Assembly: GCA_016718845.1 (NCBI GenBank)
Contig: JADKCK010000014.1
Coordinates: 96,670-160,669 of the forward strand
Length of the DNA: 64,000 nucleotides
Direction: 5' to 3'
Source of the DNA: Sphingobacteriales bacterium
GTDB taxonomy: Bacteria; Bacteroidota; Bacteroidia; Chitinophagales; UBA2359
Below, one piece after another: positions 44,132 to 51,515 of the stretch. The stretch's first letter is position 1, and each line of letters starts with the position of its first letter. Under the pieces are notes generated by a model. That model did no database searches. It was not told the DNA's origin and saw only the letters and a list, made by a program, of their open reading frames with translations. Made by a program: the position numbers and the translations under genes.

Positions 44132-45058
44132 ATGGGCTATTCAAATTGGTCGAGCGATGCATATTCGCATCTTAGAAAATCAAGAGCAGGTAAATCCGTC
44201 GACGACATTTTTACCAACAACCGTACAAACAGTGCTAGCAGCCGCATGTCGCCCCATGGCGTGGCGTTTCGCGAAAGCCGCGACTCCGACGCACACCCCG
44301 AATCCTTGGCTATCTCTGTTTTTTTAGACGTAACAGGTAGCATGGGCGTTATCCCCGAAATATTGGTACGCGAAAAATTGGGTACACTAATGGACACCCT
44401 ATTGGCACACAACGTACAACATCCGCAAATTTTGTTTGGCGCTATTGGCGATCACATCTCCGACCGTTTTCCGTTGCAAATTGGACAGTACGAAAGTGGC
44501 ACTGCCGAGTTAGACCAATGGCTAACCGAAATTTACCTAGAAGGCGGCGGTGGTGGTCAAAACAAAGAGTCGTATTTGCTTGCCTACCAGTTTTGCGCAA
44601 AACACACCAGCATGGATTGTTTTGAAAAACGCCAACAAAAAGGCTTTTTGTTTACCATGGGCGACGAAGCATCGTGGGATACCCTAAATACCGATGCCCT
44701 AAAAAACATCTTTGGCTACACCCAAGCCGATACCGTTACCGACCGCGAAATTCTAAACCAAGTATCGCGCATGTACCACGTTTTTCACATTCACATCAAC
44801 CAAGGTTCGTACCACAACGACAGTACCATTTTGGGCTATTGGCGCAAATTATTGGGCGAAAGGTTAATTGTTTTGGACGACTACAACAAAGTTGCCGAAG
44901 TAATTGCATCAACCGTAGCAGTTATGTGTGGAGCTAACCTCAACACCGTTGCCAACTCGTTTGACAATGATACAGCTACCACCCTTAAAACATCGCTTAG
45001 CAAAATTGGCTCGTTAGTTACCTCCAGCAATGCCACCGATGGCGTAATTAGTTTGTAA
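44132..45058 (+). CDS. VWA-domain protein of the J-domain/PurA-like set
   Basis: A 308-residue soluble protein. After a conserved-looking N-terminus (MGYSNWSSDAYSHLRKSRA, PHGVAFRESRDSDAHPESL) comes a VWA fold with MIDAS motif FLDVTGSMG (D66). Further motifs are ILFGAIGDHISDRFPLQIGQYESG, LEGGGGGQNKESYLLAYQFC and KRQQKGFLFTMGDE. The last part (LGYWRKLLGERLIVLDDYNKVAEVI) ends the fold. VWA domains bind protein partners through a metal ion. There is no signal peptide, so it acts in the cytoplasm. By context it belongs with the J-domain/pseudokinase before it and the PurA-like enzyme after it. Terminated by its own hairpin. Confidence 0.85.
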   Translation: MGYSNWSSDAYSHLRKSRAGKSVDDIFTNNRTNSASSRMSPHGVAFRESRDSDAHPESLAISVFLDVTGSMGVIPEILVREKLGTLMDTLLAHNVQHPQILFGAIGDHISDRFPLQIGQYESGTAELDQWLTEIYLEGGGGGQNKESYLLAYQFCAKHTSMDCFEKRQQKGFLFTMGDEASWDTLNTDALKNIFGYTQADTVTDREILNQVSRMYHVFHIHINQGSYHNDSTILGYWRKLLGERLIVLDDYNKVAEVIASTVAVMCGANLNTVANSFDNDTATTLKTSLSKIGSLVTSSNATDGVISL

Positions 45059-45089
45059 TTTGGCTGTTCGCTACTGGCTACCGGCTTTG

Positions 45090-45133
45090 AAACAAAAGCC
45101 CTTACTAATAAATCGCGTAAGGGCTTTTTGTTT
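45090..45133. terminator. Hairpin terminator after the VWA gene
   Basis: AAACAAAAGCCCTTAC (45090-45105) pairs with GTAAGGGCTTTTTGTTT (45117-45133) across an 11-base loop, with a T-run. It suggests the PurA-like gene has a separate or read-through promoter. Confidence 0.75.
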
Positions 45134-45159
45134 CTTACCACGTCAAAACAGCATCATTT

Positions 45160-45356
45160 CGGCTTCGCTCAACGAACCTATTGTAATAGATGCATCACTT
45201 CCACCACCTCCACTTACTTTCCACTTCAGACGTATCAATGCTACAGTCTCACCTCTTAAACATTCACCATTTCACCACTTCACCACCTTCACCTTTTCAC
45301 AACTTCACCCTTCACTCTTTCACCACTTCACCACATCACCACTTCACCACATCTCT
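45160..45356 (+). repeat. 9-bp-repeat leader abutting the PurA-like start codon
   Basis: Begins with TTTCGGCTTCGCTCAACG, then non-repetitive sequence, then a run of 9-base TTCACCACT-type units, ending CACCACATCTCT directly before ATG (45357). The same composite, in the same orientation relative to the gene, precedes the 57744-59177 gene. The 9-base period keeps a reading frame open, so the ORF appears to extend 99 codons upstream, but the text is only His/Phe/Thr/Ser/Pro repeats. Confidence 0.8.
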
Positions 45357-46538
45357 ATGACCACACAAATTATTATTGGGCTTGGCTTTGGCGACGAAGG
45401 CAAAGGTTTATTTACCGATTACTTGTGCCGACAATTGCCTAACCATAAAACCCTTGTCGTTCGTTTTTCGGGCGGACACCAAGCAGGGCATACCGTTGTT
45501 GATGCCCACAACAACAACCGACATGTATTCTCGCACTTTGGGGCAGGCTCGTTTTGCGGCGTGCCAACCTATTGGAGCCAATTTTGTACCTATAACCCCG
45601 CCGCACTATTGCAAGAATATACGGCTTTGCAAAGGCTTGGCATCTCACCCACCATTTTTGTAGATAACCTTTGTCCGCTTACCACCCCCTACGACATACT
45701 ATACAACCGCCTGCTAGAAAAAATGCGCAACAAAGCCGCGCATGGCTCGTGCGGGGTAGGCATTGGAACCACCATACAACGCCACGAAGATTACTACAAA
45801 TTGTTTGCGCAAGATGCCAAATACGAGGGCATTGTACGTGCCAAATTGCACAACATCTACCAATATTATGCCCACAAAGTAGCACAACTACCCGATGCTC
45901 AACAACAAGAGTTTAACGATTTTGACCCTCAAACCATTGCCAATTACTTTGTTGAACAACTGCAAGCAGCCAACAAAATAGTGCAGTTGGTAAGCGAAAA
46001 GGCTTTTTTTGCCCAAAACCGCTTCGATAACTATGTGTTTGAGGGCAGCCAAGGGGTGTTGTTAGATATGGACTTTGGCTTTTTCCCGAATGTTACCCGC
46101 AGCAACACCACCACTAAAAATGCGCTGCACCTAATAAAAACGTATCAGTTAGCCGAACCACAAATTAACTACATTAGCCGAGCTTACCAAACCCGACACG
46201 GCAACGGCTTTATGACCAACAACCATTTGACCCTACATCTACCCCAACCTAACCCCCACGAAACCAATGTATACAACCAGTTTCAGGGCAATTTTAAACA
46301 AACAGTATTAGATGTAGATTTGCTTAACTATGCCTTAACTGCCGACAACAATTTTTCGGCGGGTTTGCCAAAAAACTTGGTACTTACTTGCCTCGACCAA
46401 ACAGGTAACGACCTTTGTTTTACACAAAATAACAAAGTAAAACACATTAATTACCAACAACTACACACCCAACTAAGCCTGTCTTTTGCTAAACGTTTTT
46501 ATAGCTTTGGCGATACGGCACTCCATATCAACACCTAA
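45357..46538 (+). CDS. Divergent adenylosuccinate synthetase-like enzyme
   Basis: A 393-residue homologue of PurA, which joins IMP and aspartate using GTP. Retained: IIGLGFGDEGKG at the N-terminus with the catalytic Asp (D13), GGHQAGHT with the catalytic His (H45; canonical GGHNAGHT, so Asn to Gln at the IMP contact), FEGSQGVLLDMD (canonical FEGAQGTLLDID), VTRSNTTT, and AYQTRHGNG. Changed: TTGRGIGP reads SCGVGIGTT; the aspartate-binding loop TTGRxRRxGW is absent, replaced by YNQFQGNFKQ; and the guanine-binding TKLD is TCLD. About 35 residues shorter than PurA. It probably acts on a nucleotide with a different co-substrate. Its neighbours (VWA, J-domain/pseudokinase) are not purine genes. Confidence 0.85.
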   Translation: MTTQIIIGLGFGDEGKGLFTDYLCRQLPNHKTLVVRFSGGHQAGHTVVDAHNNNRHVFSHFGAGSFCGVPTYWSQFCTYNPAALLQEYTALQRLGISPTIFVDNLCPLTTPYDILYNRLLEKMRNKAAHGSCGVGIGTTIQRHEDYYKLFAQDAKYEGIVRAKLHNIYQYYAHKVAQLPDAQQQEFNDFDPQTIANYFVEQLQAANKIVQLVSEKAFFAQNRFDNYVFEGSQGVLLDMDFGFFPNVTRSNTTTKNALHLIKTYQLAEPQINYISRAYQTRHGNGFMTNNHLTLHLPQPNPHETNVYNQFQGNFKQTVLDVDLLNYALTADNNFSAGLPKNLVLTCLDQTGNDLCFTQNNKVKHINYQQLHTQLSLSFAKRFYSFGDTALHINT

Positions 46539-46568
46539 CTAAACCGCATCTTACACCATTTATAATAT

Positions 46569-46602
46569 ACCGCTGTTAAAGACTTTATGCTTTAACAGCG
46601 GT
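46569..46602. terminator. Hairpin terminator after the PurA-like gene
   Basis: ACCGCTGTTAAA (46569-46580) pairs with TTTAACAGCGGT (46591-46602), followed by TTTGTT. Confidence 0.8.
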
Positions 46603-46716
46603 TTTGTTGGTTTGCAATTAACCATTAAGTGCAAAGTATCAGTAATATGGCAATTCGCATCTAACCAAACCCAAGTTTTTTATTTTTTACAAGTTTAGCA
46701 CTCTACCAACAATTGC

Positions 46717-46747
46717 TTTGTCAATCGAAATATTATACCTACCTTTG
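46717..46747 (+). promoter_or_regulatory. Bacteroidota promoter of the LVIVD-protein gene
   Basis: TTTG (46717-46720), 19 bases, then TACCTTTG (46740-46747): a full match to the Bacteroidota -33/-7 consensus, 28 bases before the start codon at 46776. Confidence 0.75.
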
Positions 46748-46775
46748 ACACAATTTTTTAAACAATCAGCCATCT

Positions 46776-49571
46776 ATGAAAAACCATTTCTTGATTTTGC
46801 TCTGCTGTTGCTTTATGGGGCAACATGCGTGGGCACAAAATTTTGGGTTTAATTTAAAATCCATCCTTACGTTTAACCACATCAACAACGAAAACTTAAG
46901 TAACATTTGGGGCTATGCAGCCAATGGGCGCGAGTATGCCATTATAGGCACCGAAGACGGCACTACTATAGTAGATGTAACCAACCCTACTGCCCCCGAC
47001 GAGTTGTTTCATATTGATGGCAATAACAGCATTTGGCGCGAGCCTAAAGTGTGGGGAGATTACGCTTATGTTGTCACCGAAGGCGGTGGTGGCATGTTGA
47101 TTATTAACTTAGCCAATCTACCCAACTCGGCACCGTATACCTTCTGGACAGGCGGTACCTTACCCAACGGCAGCAACTATGCCAACAGTTCGTCTCACGC
47201 CCTTTTTAACGACAACAACGGCTATCTATACCTAACAGGTAGTAATGGGTATCAGGGTTTAGTTGCCTTAAACCTAAACGCCAGCCCTACCAACCCACCC
47301 ATTGTAGGGGCATTTAACAACATTTATGTACACGACGGTTTTGCCCGCAACGACACCATCTGGAACGCCAACATAAACGACGGCGTTTTTACCGTACTTA
47401 ATGCCACCAACAAGAACAATATGGTTACGATGGCTACACAATCTACCACCGACAACTTTACGCACAACACCGCACTAAGCGACAACGGACGCTATTTGTT
47501 TACCACCGATGAGTCGATGAATGGCGGTATAGACTCGTATGATGTGAGCGACCTTACCGACATCAAACGCCTCGACCATTTTGCAGCAGCAGGTACGGCG
47601 CATAATTGCTATTTTCAAGAAAACTTTCTTATCTGCTCGTATTATCAAGATGGTGTTCGGGCGTTTGATGTAACTTATCCGCAACAAATTATTGAGGTTG
47701 CCCACTACGATACCTCGCCCGGTTATGCGGGGCAAGGTTACGAGGGCTGTTGGGGCGTGTATCCTTACTTGCCGTCGGGCAATGTGCTTGCCTCCGACCA
47801 ACAAGCAGGTATGTATGTTCTCGAACCAACCTATCAGCACGCTTGTTTTTTAACGGGCAACATTACCAATGCCAACACTAATGCCTCGCTTGCCAATGCC
47901 AACATACAAATTAGCGGTGTAGCAAGTGCCACTACCTCGTCGGGGTTTGCGGGCAACTATCTAACGGGTTTCCCTAATTCGGGAACATATACCATTACGG
48001 TGTCTAAATCGGGCTATGCCGCGCAAACATTTACGGTTACTTTTACCAATGGCGTAACCCAAACCCTTAATGTTGCACTTGTGCCTAGCACGCCTTTTAC
48101 CCTAACGGGTCAGGTAACAAATGCCCAAACAGGTGTTGCGCTAAGTAATGCCAATGTGGTACTAAACGATGGCACTACCGACTATGCCGCTACCGCCAAC
48201 GCATCGGGCAATTACAGTATTACCCTACCCGGTGCAGGTATATACACTGTGTATGCGGGTAAATGGGGCTATCAAACCATTGCTATCAACAATGCCAACA
48301 TAAACAGTAGCATTAATCCGCTAAACATAGCCCTAACACCCGGTTACTACGACGACTTTTTGTTTGATTTTGGCTGGACAGTTGCTTCGACAGCTAATGC
48401 AGGCTTATGGGAGCGCGGCGAGCCAATAGGAACGGTGTCGGGGGGCTTTTCTGCTAATCCCGATTTTGATGTAACCAACGACCTTGGCGATAAATGTTAT
48501 GTAACGGGCAATGCCAACACCACGGAGGCAGCATTAGATGATATTGATGGCGGAAATACCATTCTTACATCGCCCATATTTGACTTGAGTACGTACAACG
48601 ATGCTAAAATCAATTTTTCGTGGTACTTTAGGTATTCGGGCGGCAACACCACCCCCGACGACCATACTTATATCCGCCTAACAAATGGCATAACCACCGT
48701 TACGCTGCGCGATATTGTAGAAACCACCGAACCCGAAGCCGCATGGTTTGCAGACAGCATTGAAGTGGCGGATTATATAACGCCTACTGCCAACATGCGT
48801 TTAATTATTGATGCCAGCGATACCGGCTCGGGGCATTTGGTAGAGGTAGCCTTCGACCGTTTTATAGTAACCGACCTTGCCCCCGATGTGCCTAGTTTGT
48901 TGGTTAAAGCCCGTGTTTGGTTAGAGGGAGCATACAATATAGGCACACACCAAATGAGCAACAGCCTAAAAACAGCCAACGTATTACCTATCGCACAACC
49001 TTACTTTAATATACCTTGGAACTACACTGGCACCGAAGCCGTAGCCAATGCCAACGCCATACCTGCTAATATCGTAGATTGGATATTGGTAGAACTTCGT
49101 AGTGCAACAAGCCCCACCACTATTGTAGCACGCCGCGCAGCATGGTTGCGCAACGACGGTGTAGTAGTAGATATAGACGGAACAGAAGGTGTTAAATTTT
49201 ATGGATTATCACCAACCGGAGGTAATTATTATTTAGCAGTACGCCACCGCAACCATTTGGCTGTGGCTAGTGTTACCCCTATAGCCTTGCCCAATGCCGT
49301 TGCCTACGATTTTAGCACACCCACCAATGTTTATGGCGGAGTTAATCAGTTAAGCCGCCTTGAGCCAAACGTTTATGCCCTATCAAGCGGCGATGTAAAT
49401 GCCAATGGCGTAATTAACTACACCGATTATAACCTTAGCATTGCTCAACAAAGTGGCTCGTTTCAATATGCCAAAGGCGATTGCAACCTAAACGGAACCA
49501 TTACCGTCACCGATTTTAATTATTTTCAGCCCAATGCTGGTAAATTGGGCATAACATTGTTGAGGTATTAA
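46776..49571 (+). CDS. Secreted choice-of-anchor B/LVIVD-type protein with dockerin-like end
   Basis: A 931-residue exported protein (signal MKNHFLILLCCCFMGQHAWAQ). Residues ~30-360 hold LVIVD-type propeller repeats (GREYAIIGTEDGTTIVDVTNP, MLIINLANLP, SYDVSDLTDIKRLDHF, VRAFDVTYPQQI). Two carboxypeptidase regulatory-like domains follow (ANIQISGVASATTSSGFAG; ANVVLNDGTTDYAAT), then a MAM-like jelly roll (DDFLFDFGWTVAS...; DDIDGGNTILTSPIFDLS). Near the end is a pair of calcium-loop motifs, DVNANGVINYTDYN and DCNLNGTITVTDFN, that look like a dockerin-type duplex. The C-terminus ends GITLLRY without an obvious sorting domain. Ligand or partner unknown. Confidence 0.85.
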   Translation: MKNHFLILLCCCFMGQHAWAQNFGFNLKSILTFNHINNENLSNIWGYAANGREYAIIGTEDGTTIVDVTNPTAPDELFHIDGNNSIWREPKVWGDYAYVVTEGGGGMLIINLANLPNSAPYTFWTGGTLPNGSNYANSSSHALFNDNNGYLYLTGSNGYQGLVALNLNASPTNPPIVGAFNNIYVHDGFARNDTIWNANINDGVFTVLNATNKNNMVTMATQSTTDNFTHNTALSDNGRYLFTTDESMNGGIDSYDVSDLTDIKRLDHFAAAGTAHNCYFQENFLICSYYQDGVRAFDVTYPQQIIEVAHYDTSPGYAGQGYEGCWGVYPYLPSGNVLASDQQAGMYVLEPTYQHACFLTGNITNANTNASLANANIQISGVASATTSSGFAGNYLTGFPNSGTYTITVSKSGYAAQTFTVTFTNGVTQTLNVALVPSTPFTLTGQVTNAQTGVALSNANVVLNDGTTDYAATANASGNYSITLPGAGIYTVYAGKWGYQTIAINNANINSSINPLNIALTPGYYDDFLFDFGWTVASTANAGLWERGEPIGTVSGGFSANPDFDVTNDLGDKCYVTGNANTTEAALDDIDGGNTILTSPIFDLSTYNDAKINFSWYFRYSGGNTTPDDHTYIRLTNGITTVTLRDIVETTEPEAAWFADSIEVADYITPTANMRLIIDASDTGSGHLVEVAFDRFIVTDLAPDVPSLLVKARVWLEGAYNIGTHQMSNSLKTANVLPIAQPYFNIPWNYTGTEAVANANAIPANIVDWILVELRSATSPTTIVARRAAWLRNDGVVVDIDGTEGVKFYGLSPTGGNYYLAVRHRNHLAVASVTPIALPNAVAYDFSTPTNVYGGVNQLSRLEPNVYALSSGDVNANGVINYTDYNLSIAQQSGSFQYAKGDCNLNGTITVTDFNYFQPNAGKLGITLLRY

Positions 49572-49599
49572 ACCGTAAACCATAACTAAATGCTACAGT

Positions 49600-49639
49600 A
49601 AAACTGCCCTTAAGATGATAGTATCTTAAGGGCAGTTTT
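49600..49639. terminator. Bidirectional terminator
   Basis: A perfect 17-bp stem (49600-49616 with 49623-49639, loop GATAGT) with A/T runs lies between the convergent LVIVD and Rpn genes. Confidence 0.85.
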
Positions 49640-49671
49640 GTTAGTGCTTTTTATAATTTAGCAATAGCAAC

Positions 49672-50571
49672 TTATTTTTTCGTCAGTTTTTCTAACTCGG
49701 CAATACGATGAAGTAAGTCTTCGTTTTTTTGCTTTTCGGTTTCTAAATCTTGCTCTTTTTGTTGTAGCAATTGTTCTTTTTGCTCAATAACTAGTTCTTT
49801 TTGCTCAATAACTAGTTCTTTTTGCTCAATGATGCGCTCTTTTTCACGGAAAGCCTCATCGAGTGTTGTTTCAAAGTTTTCTTCGGCAACTACACTTTGC
49901 TGTACATCTTCACTTTCGGCGGCTATTGCCAAACGGCGCACAATTAGGCGTTGGTCTTCGTTGTCGTCGGTGTTGTCGTAACGCATTAGCCATTTGTTAT
50001 TGGTATCAAACACCCATTTCTGGTTAAAAACCGACAATATTTTTTCCAACTTCGTCTGTGTTACTTCGGGCAAACAGGGTACTTGCACCACAAAACAATC
50101 GTGACTCAATTGCTCGATAAATTCGTCTTTGGCATTGTAAATTTCGCCCGTAGATACATCTTGGTATTGTCGTCCTATTTTTAGTACCGCTTTTTCGATA
50201 CTTAGTTTAAAGCCCAAAATATAGATAGGCAACATGGGTAAGGGTGTTTTGATACCATTTACCTCGTCGGCTTTGCTGTAATTGTTGCCTATGTAGTGTT
50301 TAAAGCGCATAATATCGAACCCATTGTTGCTTTTTTGCAACTCTATGAGTACTTTTTTATGCCCACCTGATGGGGTTTTTATGATGGCTTTAAAATCGAG
50401 CCTAAAAACCGTAAGTAGGTATTTTGTGGATAAGGTTGTTTGTTCTTGGGGTTTAAAGGTTAGCTCTATTATTTCTTCGCCAATAATGTTCGATATAAAT
50501 CGCTTGGCAACGTCTATGTCTTCGAGCAAAAACTTAAACACCGAATCGTAAATGGGGTTTGCTATTATCAT
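49672..50571 (-). CDS. Rpn-family PD-(D/E)XK nuclease (transposase_31-like)
   Basis: A 299-residue protein. The opening NPIYDSVFKFLLEDIDVAKRFI and the nuclease motifs RLDFKAII ... KVLIELQKS (Asp, then Glu-x-Lys-like) are those of the Rpn/PDDEXK recombination-promoting nuclease family, often annotated as putative transposases. The last 60 residues are a coiled coil made of short DNA repeats (two copies of a 24-base EQKELVI unit plus variants). Rpn proteins act on DNA and are frequent as lone genes in Bacteroidota; the biological role here is unknown, and no terminal repeats mark a mobile element. Confidence 0.88.
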   Translation of the reverse strand: MIIANPIYDSVFKFLLEDIDVAKRFISNIIGEEIIELTFKPQEQTTLSTKYLLTVFRLDFKAIIKTPSGGHKKVLIELQKSNNGFDIMRFKHYIGNNYSKADEVNGIKTPLPMLPIYILGFKLSIEKAVLKIGRQYQDVSTGEIYNAKDEFIEQLSHDCFVVQVPCLPEVTQTKLEKILSVFNQKWVFDTNNKWLMRYDNTDDNEDQRLIVRRLAIAAESEDVQQSVVAEENFETTLDEAFREKERIIEQKELVIEQKELVIEQKEQLLQQKEQDLETEKQKNEDLLHRIAELEKLTKK

Positions 50572-50624
50572 CGGGGAGGAGTGGTTTATTTGTAAACTTA
50601 CTTAAAGGTTGCCATGCCTATTTT

Positions 50625-50903
50625 TTAGTCCGCTTCTTCGTCGGCATCTTTTTCCAGGTCGTCGGCATGGCTTTCGCGCCATTCATATACCCAACTCGAT
50701 TGGATCATTTCTAAATGACCCTCGTTTGATTGTTCGCGAGTGCCTGTAAAACTAGGTATTTGCAGCACCCACTCTAACAATTCGGTAAAGCGAATGCGGT
50801 AAATTTTTGATTCGTTGAAATGAGGACCAAAGCGCTCGTATAGCTTTATGGCAATGTCCTCGTAATCTGCCCATTCAATAGGCAAGTCTTCAAAATGGTG
50901 CAT
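50625..50903 (-). CDS. iscX: IscX-like iron-sulfur cluster assembly protein
   Basis: A 92-residue protein; start at 50903 (MHHFEDLPIEWADYED), because the longer ORF runs back into the ferredoxin gene. It matches the IscX pattern: IEWADYEDIAIKLYERF, IRFTELLEWVLQI, SNEGHLEMIQSSWVYEWRE. IscX binds IscS and iron and tunes Fe-S assembly. An acidic tail extends it beyond the usual ~66 residues. It lies 86 bases after fdx on the same strand, the order also seen in classical isc operons. Other isc genes are not in the window. Confidence 0.85.
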   Translation of the reverse strand: MHHFEDLPIEWADYEDIAIKLYERFGPHFNESKIYRIRFTELLEWVLQIPSFTGTREQSNEGHLEMIQSSWVYEWRESHADDLEKDADEEAD

Positions 50904-50989
50904 TTTTATAAATGATGAGTTATTGAAAAATGATGAGTTAAGTGATAGCTGTTTTGAGCAAAATATCTTGCCTTCAAACACTAAACACT

Positions 50990-51340
50990 TTAATGTTCGT
51001 GTCCAATAATACCGCTTTGGTCGGGTATAATAATTTCGATAAAGCCGTCTTTGCCTTTGGGCAAGTTGAGCAATAAACACTGGCAAGCAAGGCGCGAATT
51101 AAGTCGCGGATTGGTGGCTCGGTCAATATAATCTTCCTCTTTATCGCTAATTTCGTCAATATAATCCTCGCCTTGTTCAACATAAATGTGGCAAGTAGTG
51201 CAAGCACACACACCGCCACAGTTGTGATTAAGATGAATATCGTTGAGCAAAACCGCTTCGAGTAGGGTGTTATCTTCGGGGCTTTGTATAGTAATAGGCT
51301 CTTTATCCGAGCCTTCGAAATTTACTTTTATAGTGTACAT
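50990..51340 (-). CDS. fdx: [2Fe-2S] ferredoxin, ISC/adrenodoxin type
   Basis: A 116-residue electron carrier. The cluster ligands are C41, C47 and C50 in CGGVCACTTCHIYVEQ and a fourth in LACQC near residue 87. EDYIDEISDKEEDYID is the acidic partner-binding face. This is the vertebrate/ISC type that supplies electrons for Fe-S assembly on IscU; pairing with iscX supports that. A good minus-strand promoter lies 80-110 bases upstream. Confidence 0.93.
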   Translation of the reverse strand: MYTIKVNFEGSDKEPITIQSPEDNTLLEAVLLNDIHLNHNCGGVCACTTCHIYVEQGEDYIDEISDKEEDYIDRATNPRLNSRLACQCLLLNLPKGKDGFIEIIIPDQSGIIGHEH

Positions 51341-51420
51341 ACGCTATTGGGCAGATGATGTTTTGATTTGGTATACAAACACCTAATTACTTGTTTTGTT
51401 TAACCTTTTGTAAGAAGCGG

Positions 51421-51449
51421 CAAAGATACACAAAAAAACACAAAACAAA
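51421..51449 (-). promoter_or_regulatory. Promoter of fdx-iscX
   Basis: On the minus strand: TTTG (51449-51446), 17 bases, TATCTTTG (51428-51421). Matches the Bacteroidota consensus, about 80 bases before the fdx start. Confidence 0.65.
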
Positions 51450-51480
51450 GCAATTAACAACCTGCAAAGCATAAAAACGC

Positions 51481-51488
51481 TAACTTTG
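51481..51488 (+). promoter_or_regulatory. -7 promoter element of pbpC
   Basis: TAACTTTG, 27 bases before the ATG at 51516. No clear -33 TTTG at 17-21 bases. Divergent from the fdx promoter. Confidence 0.5.
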
Positions 51489-51515
51489 TACGTTGTTAGC
51501 TAAACCTTGTACATT

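Noticed and set aside
45357..46538. Housekeeping purA
   Set aside because: The TTGRxRR aspartate loop and TKLD guanine motif are lost and the neighbours are not purine genes, so a plain purA label would mislead.
49672..50571. Complete insertion sequence around the Rpn-family gene
   Set aside because: No terminal inverted repeats or target duplication were seen next to it.
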